From Wolfiporia cocos (taxonomy: Eukaryota > Basidiomycota > Agaricomycetes > Polyporales > Phaeolaceae), in contig JACCLO010000051.1 in the NCBI GenBank assembly GCA_029448655.1, positions 1-64,000 on the forward strand: DNA of 64,000 nt, in the 5' to 3' direction. The notes beneath the pieces are model-generated. The model was not told where the DNA came from. It searched no databases and saw nothing but the letters and a program-made list of their open reading frames with translations. Each line of letters opens with the position of its first letter. Positions within the stretch are counted from its first letter, which is position 1. The translations under genes were made by a program, and so were the position numbers. This document shows positions 45,105-56,209 of this stretch, one piece after another.

Positions 45105-48100
45105 TTAGGGAGATGTAGTCGTGTTACTAGAGTGTGCTGTCATTGTGCATGCGGATCCTAAGAGGAGGGACTCTCCTGTTATCGCTGAAGGTGTTCTAGT
45201 GCCTTTTCGCGACCTTGGTCGGATTATTGCTTTTGCTTATGACGTTACTCGTAGTAGAAGGCGATATGGAAATGGTCATCATATAGTGCCTTTGAATCTA
45301 CTTGTAATCTGTATCTCCAATAGCTTGCCAAGCGTATTAGAGGGTGCATTGTGTCGTTGTACGTATTTCGGATAGCATTGTGCGATATTCCTTAGAGTGA
45401 GGGCTTCACTGTTAGCTCTGGAGATTTTCTAGTGTCTCTTCGAGCCCTTGGGCGGATATGTTGCTTATGCGTAGTACCCATTGAGTGTGACATAGCGGTG
45501 CTTTTTCGACGTCTATTGCCTAGCGGTGAATGGGATTGCAAGTTCCTTCGTTCGCGTGGCGGGTGTCTTAGGCTTTGTGCTTGTACAGGGGTAATCCTAC
45601 TTTGTACGACTTATGCGGTTTGAACGGTTATTAAAGGGCGTCGCCTTATGAACGTTTATGAGGCGTCGCCTCCCTAGTATCGCAAGTACTAAGCGTGTGA
45701 CATTTGTCAATGCCCATTTGTTACAGGGGTTGTGTCCCCTAGTTAGATTGCTTCTACGTAGCGATCTCTTCGGAGTCGTAAGTTCCGGAATGAAGCTGTG
45801 CCTTCGTTGTTGTATGCACTTATTTATTAACGAGTAGGCTTCTCGTGTAAAACCCCATAGTATAAGTACTAATCATTGTGCATTATGGTCAATGCTTATG
45901 ATTGTATTCCCTGATACTGTAGTGTCGTTGCCGTAGTGAGGCCTTATTGGGTAACCGTGAGAACATACATCCTTGTCAGGAGTTGTCTCGTATAGGTGTA
46001 TCCCGTAAGGGCTGAAGTCCCATGGTGGCGATGACGGTAGTTTCCAATGTGCTTGTATGTCGTTAAAGTCGTTCTTCGATTGAGTATGACATTGTAAGCG
46101 TGGGAACTGGGATGATCGTTGGGGAAGGGTATATTTCGCTATTGGATAGATAGCTACTATATTCCTATTACAGGGTTGTCGTCCATATACGAATAGGACA
46201 GTACGAGCATGAATGAGGGTAATCGGGCCTCTTAGTGCATGTCGTTTGTTGCTTTAATGACCGTAAGGTTCATTTGTAAGCGTGGGATAGTGGACTTGTT
46301 AAGGTCCTAGGTGCGAAATTAGGGTTTCCACCCCCTCTTTCACGTTTGATCTCCCGATCAAACCTATCCAGATGGTTTTGGTTTTTAAAGAGGTTAAACC
46401 GCCTCTATACCCAGATAAGGGTGGGTGGATGTGGGCCGAAGGTATTCTTGACGTATATCCATATACGGCTGTATCCAGTGTAGTCGCTCGCATATGCGAC
46501 CAGATTTTTATACTAAGGTTTCCAAGCCCTAGTTTGTCGGAATCGAAGGGTTTTCCAGGCCCATATTCGATGTAGTGACGAGATGTAATCCTTTCTTGAC
46601 GTAAGGATACAGATCCGGATTTATTTATTACGCGTCTCGACGGCGTAGGTTTCCGTAAACCAAGCAATTAAATGATAACCGATTGCCAAATCGGCTTGAT
46701 TGAATTAATAAGGGGGACTCCCTTGTTATCTCTGGAAGTTTTCGAGTGCTTCTTCGAGACCTTTTGCGGACGATCGCATTGAGTTGCTAAGGTGTATTTT
46801 TCGAATTCGGTTATTCTCCCCACAGAGAAAAGTTGAATCGAAGTGAAATCAAAAGTGAGGTAGCTAGCCTCGTGACGAATTTTGCGATTGGCGTGCGAAA
46901 TTGTCGACTTCAATACAGGGGGGGACCGGTTGGAAACCGGTGTAGATTCGGCGATTGTGCGAGAATGCCGAATGAAGTGTGATTCTAGAAGCCTTGCGGC
47001 CTCCGCTACACTTCAAGGGAACGCGTATTAATAGCGTGTGTCCCTTGTTTTCCTTTCCTCTAACCCAGATTGCAAGATTCAATGAAGTAATCTTGTTGCG
47101 ATCTGTTTGTACATGGGTGGCTGGTGGAAACAGCGCTGTACCCAATTATTTATAGACGCTTGTCAGACGTCTCTTCCCAATCGGATGGTAATTTCCTTGT
47201 CAGGAATTCCATTACCAAAAGGGGTGCCCCCGTTCTAAGGTTCTTTGTGACATGTGACCAAATGACAGATGCTCAATAACCCGAATCCCCTTTTCAGGAG
47301 CGAAGACCGAAGTCAAACGGGCGCCGATAGATTAAGAATCTTAATCGACTTGGTACTTAGGCATTCCCATAGTAATAATAGTTATAAGCATATGTTTGCC
47401 AAGCGTACGCGATCCTACGTCGAGTAAGGTACTAGTATCGTTTTTCGATTGACTTATTGTACCTAAGACGTAAAAGGTTGCTTTATATGTACATAAGCGA
47501 CCTTAACCAGGCTAGATAACCTGGGAACCAGCAGGTGACGCAGGATTTCCAGAGGCGAATACAAATGCTATTGGACGGTTTCTAAGCTACTTTACAAAGT
47601 AAGTAAGCTACTAGGAGCCGCCACTAAAACTACATATTTATCTACTTATTGACTGGGATACCAGGGTACCTGAAAGAGAGCTCATCATCAGCGATCAACG
47701 CTGAGTGGTCATGTCTAACACAAGAAGAACGGGGGCATGGTTAGGGGCGCCCTTGTCAGGACGCCGCGCGGAATTTAGCCGACAGGTGTCTTCATCGAAG
47801 CGCGCGACTTCCTTCTAGAAAGAGAGTCGGTGACTGCCAGCGCTTGATAAGCTGGGTCACATGGTTGGGAATAGGATACACAGCCCATTTCCTCGTGGAG
47901 ATGAGCTGGAAAGTGGTCGCAGTATTACACCGCGACCGGTCCGCGCTTTAGTGGTAAGGCTTGCCATCTATAGCCACCTGGGTGTCACATCAGGGCTAAA
48001 AAACCATCCGTCGATCTAAGATCGCGCATTCACGAGCGCTCCACACATCAAGGATGGTGGGCAACGCCGCATGCTTCCGGTGGGGCCCCAACTCGGTTTA

Positions 48101-48686
48101 ACCCAGGCTCGCACACCGAGCTGCCCGTAGGACTTACGCTATTGGCTACCGCGAGTGACCTCGGCTGGTTTGGCCTTGCGAGCCGCACCACCTCACCACT
48201 TGGATTCCCCGAAGGAGATCCCAAGCGGGCCCCTTACGCCTGGGGGGCGGCTTTGGAAGATTCCCACACCCAACTAAGGGAATACGCCGAAGCGCATATC
48301 CCTATGGGGATCCTACTGGTAGTGTTGGGTCCCTGAACAGGGATTGCCAAGACAGGGGGCTGCGCGCACACAGGCAGACGGTCCCCTTTTCCCAATAGGC
48401 GGGTCTCAACCGCTGGCACCAGCAACCTTGTCAGGAAGCCGGCGCCTCTCCTTAACCCTGGAGTCCGGGTTCGCAGGACGCATGCTGCTGATTAGGCAAG
48501 CAGCGCCCCACTGGGTGGCAGCAGGCCGCTAAGCCCGCCGCCGATGTATCCCAATCCGCAACCACGGAGCATACATCCCCTTTGCAGGAGAGTAGCGGCC
48601 CCTGCGCTATCTCAGACACCTGTTGGAGGAAAAACCCAGGCGCCACCAGTTAAGGAGGCGCAGGGGGGTAGGTAGTTCTATTCTTA

Positions 48687-49780
48687 TGACACAGATGGCT
48701 CTGTGGGACTCACCAAGCCAGTATCCTGCGATGAACTAGGCGACTTAGGTGAGGAAGAGGTTATCAGACGCAGTAGGAGGTAGGAGGTTCTTCTACGGCG
48801 TACGCCGAGAAGAATAGAACTGAAGTTAAAGAGCGCTTGGCTCCTACTTATATACATTGTGTCGGGAGGGCACGTGCTACTAGCTAGCGGTTGCCTTACC
48901 GGGTTATGTGGCTTTGCCAAGTGGCGAAGCTTTATCTTATCTGATGTTTAGTTACTCTATCTAGAATGGCCGTGGAAGGCCCTAATGGCCGACCCAATCG
49001 TAATAGAGGGATTATGTCTTATCTGTGATACTAACGCGGGCGCAGCCCGGGTATAGGTGAAGCCGGTTGCCGGATACCTTGCGGCATAATGGCGATTGGC
49101 CGTGCTTCGTTGGATGACCAAGGCGAGACGCCGAGGTCGTTATGCCATTGGACGGGTAGTACCGTGGCATGTGTTACAGCCCGGTCCGGATGGTTACCGG
49201 GGCATGTATTGGTCTTAGCCGTGAGGCGAGGACCGGTGTTTGGGCAGCGCCGTGATGGCAGAAGCCCGGGACTTGGAGAACGCCGAGTCCGTGAGATGGC
49301 CGAGAAGGCCGAGCCTATAGCGATATTGCCTTGATGCTAATATAGTGCTATTTGGCCGTGTTGCCATTATTATGCGAAGGCGTGGCGCGCCTGAGGTGCC
49401 ATTGTGATCAAGGATCTTATGGCGGTGGGAAGCCGGGAAGGCCGACCCAATAGTACAAGGCCGCGAGGCACTGTTTGTACATGTGGACATTATTATGCGA
49501 GCGTGCCGCGCTCGGCCTATCATTATGATCTACGATCTATGACGTGGCTGGTCTTGCTCTGACGGGCGAGACCTTTATGACGTAGCTGTAACTATGCTAT
49601 TGGACCGGAAGGTGCCGTAGCGTTATGTATGCTGGTCATGTGGTGATAAGCCCAGTTAAGAGCTTGTCGTGGTGGCAATGGGAGTTAACCCGTAGATAAC
49701 TTGTAGTTAGACGTATAAATCCCAGGTAAATTGCTATAATCGTAGGAAAAATGCTGTAAGCCCCAGATAAATCTGTGACA
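48687..49780 (-). repeat. 5' LTR of the LARD
   Basis: Identical by eye to 43728-44821. ACCCG follows at 49781-49785, then the Gypsy-2 RNase H frame resumes. In element orientation the bases after it are TAAGAATAGAACTACC, with no obvious match to a tRNA 3' end (no TGG start). Confidence 0.95.
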
Positions 49781-49868
49781 ACCCGGAAAAATTCGAAGTA
49801 TGGTCGGATCATCTGAACCTAACCTACTTCAAGACGGCTCAGAAGCTCACCAGGAGACAGGCAAGATG

Positions 49869-50759
49869 TGACACAGATCTAACTGTGGGACTCACCGCCT
49901 AATCCACAAGGTGAGGGGAATAAGCAGGCAAGCAGTCAGAAGGCGCGCAGAAGAGAGGTGAAGTTCTTCTAGGGCGCGCAGCGCCTAGAAGAACAGAACT
50001 AACGACTAAAGGCGTTAAGCCCTATCTTATATACATGCTTATACTTGATTACGTAAGTAAGGGAATGGTCCTACCCTAAACGTGTTAGTCATATGCTTGC
50101 ATAAGGCGATGGTGTCAGTATGGCACCATCCGTATATCATAATGATGCGATAAGGCATCATGCATAGGTATCTATAGTGACCATGCTAGCCAGTAATGGA
50201 CTTAGCCAGTAAGATACGAGGGATGGATCAGAAGATCCGCATACATGGTTACCGGGCCGGAGGCCTGGATCATAATGACGTCATGATTGGAAATGATGAT
50301 GTCATGGAATGTACTAGACCATGGGTCTAGAATAGTGATGCCATTATTGTGTAATGATGGCGTGCTATGGATTGGACTGGGCTGTAGGCCTAGGTCCAAT
50401 GGTGTCATAATTGGTAATGATGACGAAGGGGTTACATCATAGTGATGTCATAGCCAGGGGCTAGACCATATGATGTCATGATGATATCATTATTTGTAAT
50501 GATGGTATCATGGGTTAGAATAGACCATAGGTCTAGTCTTGTGACAGAGTGTCATGTAACATGTCATGCTTGATGACTAGCGTGTAAGCGCCGTGTCATA
50601 GATGCTTAGTAGCGCGTAAGCACTCTTGGGCTTAGGTAATAACTGTTAGGTTACACCGGCATGTCGGCTTGTACTGATAAGTACAGGATAACTCGTAGGT
50701 ATGCGTAATAATACCGGATAAATGGCAATTAATTGCGGAAAAATGTCAGATCTGTGACA
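49869..50759 (-). mobile_element. Solo LTR (891 bp) in Gypsy-2 RNase H
   Basis: TGACACAGATCTAAC to TCAGATCTGTGACA, with AGATG at 49864-49868 and 50760-50764. Minus-oriented TATATAAG near 50030, followed by an AGGGC / GCCTT-type hairpin and TTCTTCTAGGCG. It is related to the Gypsy-2 3' LTR (reverse complement) in its TATA-to-hairpin segment. Confidence 0.93.
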
Positions 50760-52471
50760 AGATGGGCATTATATCTGTCAAGATTTAACTTCTCCATGCA
50801 CCATAAACCAGGAAAAACCATGCTTACTGCAGACCCTCTGTCCAGGAGACCAGACCATGAAGAGGGGGTGGAACTCGACAATAGGAACAATATTCTGTTG
50901 AAACCGGAATTTTTTGTTAACTTTGCGCGAGAATTAGCCATCCTTGCGTTCGAGCCCCTCCATCAGTTGGTAATCCCAGATGACGAACTCCAACGAGAAA
51001 TACACAAAGCATTGCTAGACAACGAGGTAACCAAGGACTACAAAGGCCTATTGGAGTCAGGACCTCACGAATTCGGCAAGTCTCTCAGAGACTGGAACTA
51101 CGAGAATGGTCTACTCTTGTACCATAACAAGATCTACGTTCCCAAGGCACCAGAAGAGCTTAGAAATAAGGTCTTACAATTACACCATGACCACCCTACT
51201 GCAGGGCATATGGGGAGATGGAAGACATACAAACTCATCTCACGTAATTACTGGTGGCCAGGACTAACCAACTCGGTAAAGAAATACATACAGGAATGCG
51301 ACACATGCCAGCAAATGAAGAATCGCCCGCAAAAGCCATATGGACCCCTGATACCTAACGAAGTACCAGAAGCCCCATGGGAGATAATAACCATGGATTT
51401 CATTATGTACCTACCCAAGTCGAAGATAGACAACAAGGTGTATGACGGAATCATGGTTGTAGTCAATTGCTTGACCAAGCGAGCATGCTTCTTCCCCATC
51501 TCCAGCAAATTCGGAACAAAGGATCCCGTAAGAGTCCTATACAGAAGGTTTTACCCAATACATGGGCTACCTAAACGTATCATTTCCGATCACGGAGTGC
51601 AGTTTGCATCCAAACTATTCGGCGAATGGTGTAAACTGCTAGGGATAGAACATGCCATGACTATGGCATATCACCCACAGGCAGATGGACAGATGGAAAG
51701 AATGAATCAGACACTTGAACAATACCTCAGATGCTATGTAAACTCGTATTGCAAAGACAATTGGTCTCAATTCCTGCCTACGGCGGAATTTGCATACAAC
51801 AACGCAGCGTCAGAGACTACCAAGATGTCACCATTCTACGTCGAGTTGGGAAGGCACCCAAAGGCTGGGCCAGCAGATTTAGCTATTCAGGCAAAAGCAG
51901 ACCTTAATGAAATTGCAACCGATCGTTGGAACGCTCAGGAGCAAGCCAAAGCCGCAATGCAGTTAGCAGCTGACAGTATGAAGTGGTATTACAATCAATC
52001 GATCCAGAAAGTACCCTTCAAGGTTGGAGACAAGGTTATGATAGACGTAAGGGATTACCAAACATCCGAAAGAAGTTTGGCCCCCAGGTACATCGGCCCG
52101 TTCAAAATAGTCGAACAACTGTCACCCGTGACTTTCAGACTACACATGGATGGCCAATACCGAGCCTATCACCCGGTCTTCCATGCGTCAAAGCTAAAAC
52201 ACCATATACCGGCAAGGAAGAAGCTCCAGAACCAGATAAGTCAGGAGAATACGAAGTGGAGCAAATACTCAACCACAGATTCACACCCTCAGGAAAACTA
52301 CAATTCCTGGTGCGATGGTTAGGGTACTCCATGGGAGAAGACACATGTGAATATGAAGATTACTACGTAAAAAATAATCAGTAGGAAGAAGAATACAAGG
52401 CAGAACATGCACTTAAATCACATACAGCTCATCGAAGATGACACACACACAATATACAAGTATTCGAACAG

Positions 52472-53150
52472 ATGACAACCCCAGACTGGAAAGTTGGGGA
52501 TTGTTATCTATGGCCAGATGATTGGCCACTGCAGAGAGGTGAATTTACTCCGGAAGAATGCAAGAAAGTACGGAAGTGGTTAGTACGGGACAAATTCGGC
52601 AACTCCGTAGAAGAAGGCACTTGCTTCAACGAATATCTCGAATTCGCAGTAGGACCCCAGGGCACATATCCAGAAAGAGGCACTGAACATGCCACCGGAT
52701 TTGACATCTACTCAGCCGAAGCTACCAGGATAAACCCTCACACCACCATGCTCGTGAAAACAGACCTAAGAATCCTATTCCCTTATGGATTCAGCGGCAA
52801 ACTGGAGACACATTCTAGCATGGCGAAGAAGGGCATACAGGTACAAGGCAGAGTCATAGACTGGGATTACTGTGGAGAAGTGATAGTCATGCTCTACAAC
52901 TTCACCGGATATCCATACATGGTTTAACCATAGGGACAAGATAGCACAATTACTTCTGCAACCTGTCCCTCAACCAGAAATCCACCATAGTACAACCTAC
53001 ATGTACAATCAACAATACTTGAAGGACACAGCTCGTGGTGACAAAGGCTTTGGTCATACTGGTAGACACTTGGGAGAAGTCAAAATACTCCTCATGACTA
53101 TGAGATTGGGACCGCCTGATGGAGCCCTCAGCGAGCAAGTGGCAAGATGT
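52472..53150 (+). pseudogene. dUTPase of Gypsy-2, located after the chromodomain
   Basis: Separate frame starting MTTPDWKVGDCYLWPDDW about 90 bases after the chromodomain stop. dUTPase (trimeric type, hydrolyses dUTP to dUMP and keeps uracil out of new DNA) motifs: 1 HATGFDIYSAEA; 2 degenerate GKLETHSSMAKKGI (the usual Arg-Ser-Gly is lost); 3 GRVIDWDYCGEV (Cys for Arg); 4 RDKIAQLLLQPV; 5 ARGDKGFGHTG. Between motifs 3 and 4 (about 52925) a stop and a one-base frame change split it. It was probably active in the ancestor and is inactive here. Gypsy-1 has its dUTPase in a different place. Confidence 0.85.
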
Positions 53151-53208
53151 CGAACCACCGATCACCGAGTAACCTTTGCAGGGACCGCAAATCTTGAAGA
53201 GGGGGTAA

Positions 53209-54406
53209 TGTCACAAATTTTCCTATATTTTTCCCTATTTTTCCTAGACTTGTAGTCCAGTTTTGTAGCATAGTTAGCGTAGCACGGATACTTGTAGATC
53301 ACGTGACCAGTAGAACTAGATGCCGACGGAACCTTCTAGCAGGTTCCATCCCATTCCACAGATATCACATGTTAATGCTCATATGTGTGACCGCTGACTC
53401 ATTACACTTGTAGAGTCACCTGCCATCTGACTCATTCATAGCATAGCGCATACGTTATCACTTACGGTCACATGCAACCTGACTCATACCATAGTACCGT
53501 AGGTCCTAGTAGTATTAGGGGTCTTGTATTGCATGTGTCACAGTATTATCTAAACGCACTATTTTAACGCTATACGTAGCCATTTATCCGGTATTTATAC
53601 GCATAACTACGAGTTATCCAGTACTTATCCCATACGGCTATAACCTTACGGTTATTATTGCCCTTACGGCTTCTCAACGTACGCTTATGCGCTACTAAGC
53701 TAGAATGACACAGCGCTTACACGCTAGTCATGCCCCATGACACGTCCGGCTTGCAACCGTACCACGTCATAACCTACGTCATGGACTAGACCTACGGTCT
53801 TGTCCAGACTATGATATCATCATGATGTCACCACCATCATATGTCTAGGTCCCGACCTATGTATAGACACATGGCACCATACTGGCATCATACCCTCGTC
53901 ATCAGTCTAGCCCTCGGGCTTACGACCAATGGCACTAATGGCTCGGCGCTCCGCCTTAGTCATTCCCCGGGATACAGCCTATGGCAGTTACCCCTCAAGA
54001 CTCGGCCTTCGGCCTTGTCGTCATACTGGTCTCAACCGCCCCATGTGAATGTCTACAGGTAATATGATAGGTTCGCCATTACCGGCTTACCACGGTCTAT
54101 TTCTAGCACAATCACACATCTATGCCTATGCCGATACCGTACCAGTATCCATGCTAACCCTTCTATTCGTAGATGGATCTTCCTTCCGTTGATGGTTACT
54201 CAGCCACAACGCCATACTAGGTACATACTGTATAGTAGTACCAAACATGTATATAAGATAGGGACTAAGCGTCCATATACGTCTTAGTTCTATTCTTCTA
54301 GGCTATGCGCCTAAGAATCCTCTCACTTAGCTGCACTAGAATAGTCTACCTTACCTCCCTCCCCACTGGAGGATAAGTGGTGAGTCCCACAGACTGTTCT
54401 GTGTCA
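53209..54406 (+). repeat. 3' LTR of Gypsy-2
   Basis: 1198 bp, TGTCACAAATTTTCC to TTCTGTGTCA, directly after a purine tract (AGAGGGGGTAA). It has ATGTATATAAGA near 54250, a GGAC / GTCC hairpin with TAAGC loop, TTCTATTCTTCTAGGC, and the terminal hairpin CACAGA / TCTGTG. The sequence right after (GCATGTATATATAC) is the TATA region of an older LTR that Gypsy-2 probably inserted into. Confidence 0.88.
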
Positions 54407-55036
54407 GCATGTATATATACTGGAACAGTCTGAGCGTTACAACTCAGTTCTGTTCTCCTCGATATTGAGCTACTGCCTAACAAGCAACCTCATCGCTCAT
54501 ACACTTTTACTTGCTATCTCTCTTGTGTGTGTATACCTCTAAGCCGCCCTCAAGAAACACTATTAGTGAGTATTAGGTTTGGGTTTGTGTCACGTGATCC
54601 GTGATCGGGATTGGGTTGCCAGCCAATAGCAGTAAAGCCTGTTGGCTATACTTAGCTATGGTGCCATAGTTGCATGAGCATGGTGTGCTCATGATGTCAT
54701 AGGCAGTGTGCCTTGATGATGTAGTGGTCTAGCTAGACTGGCTAGACTGGGTGACGTAGTGGTGACGTGTCTGTCATGGTGACATATGTCGTGACTTGCT
54801 TCTGGTGTTATCCATGTGGATTGATAGGCCGCGTGGTTGATAGAAGAGCTTGACTAATAGTCTATGACTAGCGTGTCGCATGTGTCGTATCAGCTTAATA
54901 GTGTGTAAGTACCTTGTGTAAGTGATAAGGGTTGGCAATGGGATAAGTCCCTGATAACTGATAGGTAGACGTATAAATCCTAGAATAATTGCTATAAATA
55001 GCAGAAAAATGGCCATGTCCTGTAAATACTGTGACA
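54407..55036. mobile_element. Remnants of two older LTRs
   Basis: 54407-54540 has TATATATAC followed by a long hairpin (GAACAGTCTGAG / CTCAGttCTGTTC, 54423-54455) and TTCTCCTCG, the middle of a plus-oriented LTR. About 54590-55036 follows the end of the minus-oriented LARD-type LTR (GACGTATAAATCC, TTGCTATAA, GTGACA at 55031-55036). Neither has both ends. Confidence 0.5.
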
Positions 55037-55071
55037 TGGCACAGACTAGTCAGTCTTAATGATGCAGCAAG

Positions 55072-55507
55072 TGTCACAGATTTTGGGTCCCCTTCAGTAA
55101 TCAAACCAAGGCACTAGTGGTACTGAAGTCACATGATGGTTTGGCCCTCATCAGGTAGTATAGCGGTATAACATCTAGCATAGCGTGGCACCCTAGAGGC
55201 ACATGACTTGCTTACATATACAGAGGCTGTGTAGATAGTGCATGGACCCTTACGTTAGGGTAGGCCCTAAGGCCCACCTGCGCTCATCCTCATGTATATA
55301 TAGTATGTCGTCTGAGGCTTACACCTCAGACTTGTCAATCTCGTTGTTGGGGGCGTTTCCCCTCTTAGCTGGCATTCTTAGTCTTGCTGGTCTTGTGTGC
55401 CCACCTCGCCTCGCTATGGCCCCAAGGCCCCTTAGCAACTAGGTGTTGTACTCTACCTATTCGGTATTGGGGGTATATTAGATGGTAGTGAGCCTATGCC
55501 ACTTTGT
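55072..55507 (+). mobile_element. LTR, family of 63012-63479
   Basis: TGTCACAGATTTTGG to TTTGTGACA. TGTATATATAG just before a hairpin GTCTGAGG / CTTACA / CCTCAGAC (55310-55331), then TTGTCAATCTCG. Similar to 63012-63479 in the hairpin segment and the CCCACCTCGCCTCG region. No target duplication found; the right end is uncertain. Confidence 0.6.
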
Positions 55508-55645
55508 GACAAGCTCCTTGTAATCCTTAGTGACCTTGTTGTCTAGCAATGCTTTACAAATCTCTCGGAGTATCGGTTCATCCAATTCTGGCACCACATG
55601 GGAGGTATCAAGAGCCATTGCCATGAACTCTCGCTCGAAAAATTC
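55508..55645 (-). pseudogene. Gypsy integrase N-terminal fragment
   Basis: Minus strand reads EFMAMALDTSHVVPELDE, then ALLDNKVTKDYKEL, which matches the Gypsy-2 stretch EIHKALLDNEVTKDYKGLL between RNase H and integrase. It is cut by LTR sequence on both sides: a scrap of an older, related Gypsy element. Confidence 0.75.
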
Positions 55646-55876
55646 TGTCACAAATCTAGGTCACGCTAGATACTAGGACGTTATGGAGCAGTAACTAGGG
55701 TATATTCCCCCTAAGGTGGTGACCTGAATACAATAGGCACCAAGCATGGGAATATGAACTGCAGATATAGCCGGACCCTTGATAACAGCCAAGCTGTTAT
55801 CATAGCCCTTTTGGGGGAGTGGCTATATTGCCACTCATGAGCACATTGCATTGGGTCCATGGTGCGTCTTGTGATA
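55646..55876 (+). mobile_element. Diverged copy of the short 254-bp LTR
   Basis: Opposite in orientation to the repeats at 40481 and 41147. Shares AAGCATGGGAATATGAACTG, GATATAGC.GGACCC and GGGGGAGTGGCTAT. It ends GTGATA, which supports that as the true end of this LTR family. No duplication seen. Confidence 0.7.
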
Positions 55877-56209
55877 TCAGTCCTGCACTTCCATAATTGA
55901 CATCCAATGTGCTGCTTGACATGCTCACCACACTTGGCATGCCAAACCAGTACTCACACCTGATTGGCTAGTGTACATCATCAGGTGATAAGTTAGTTGT
56001 AGTAATTGGCACAAGATTGACAACAGAAAGTGTGCCCAGCGTCTGCAGACAATTCTCCTTCAGTGATGGGGGTAGCAGAACAGTGTTGAACTTTGGCACC
56101 TTGAGCTTCTCCATTCCCACACCTGGCCTGTGTCAACCATTGCATCTCTGGGGATTTGCATACTCAGCCTCACTCTCATTCTCATACACATTCAATGAGG
56201 GCTTGTGTG
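55877..56209. other. No supported gene
   Basis: Short frames only; ends at the GTGTG target duplication of the next LTR. Confidence 0.5.

Larger units (their letters stand above)
43728..49780 (-). mobile_element. LARD: 6.05-kb non-autonomous LTR retrotransposon
   Basis: Two 1094-bp LTRs (43728-44821, 48687-49780) that read the same everywhere I compared them flank a 3865-bp internal region (44822-48686). ACCCG lies at 43723-43727 and 49781-49785. The minus orientation follows from the LTR polarity and from the purine tract next to the left LTR (44822 onward, AAAGCGGGGGTAA on the minus strand). The internal region has only short frames (longest about 120 codons, 46299-46667 minus) and none I recognise, so it depends on proteins from another element, perhaps one with the same LTR type. 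LTR identity implies very recent insertion. Confidence 0.93.
41787..52384 (+). pseudogene. pol: Gypsy-2 pol, split by two insertions
   Basis: Protease LALIDSGATLSVINSDF; then an acidic linker; RT (SPMASPVFFVAKKDGTL, VYLDDILIF near 43095, FLGFANFYRRF); RNase H to EWQHYLEGHP at the LARD junction (43727), resuming [16 protein letters not shown] at 49785, interrupted again at 49868 and resuming LYLSRFNFSMHHKPGK at 50766. Integrase: HHDHPTAGHM with CDTCQQMK, MDFIMYLPKS, ISDHGVQFASKLF, HPQADGQMERMNQ. GPY/F-like RYIGPFKIVEQLSPVTF; chromodomain EYEVEQILNHRFTPSGK in a shifted frame to 52384. Defects other than the insertions: TGA at 42723-42725 (GYI-stop-DSSSP) and the frame change before the chromodomain. 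Confidence 0.92.
41401..54406 (+). mobile_element. Gypsy-2: 5'-truncated Ty3/Gypsy with 3' dUTPase, twice interrupted
   Basis: What remains: the gag end (41401-41750), protease, RT, RNase H, integrase, chromodomain, dUTPase and a 3' LTR (53209-54406). The 5' LTR and most of gag are missing. The purine tract AGAGGGGGTAA precedes the 3' LTR. A 6.05-kb LARD (43728-49780) and a solo LTR (49869-50759) are inserted in RNase H about 90 Gypsy-2 bases apart, each with its own 5-bp duplication, so both came after Gypsy-2. Confidence 0.9.
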
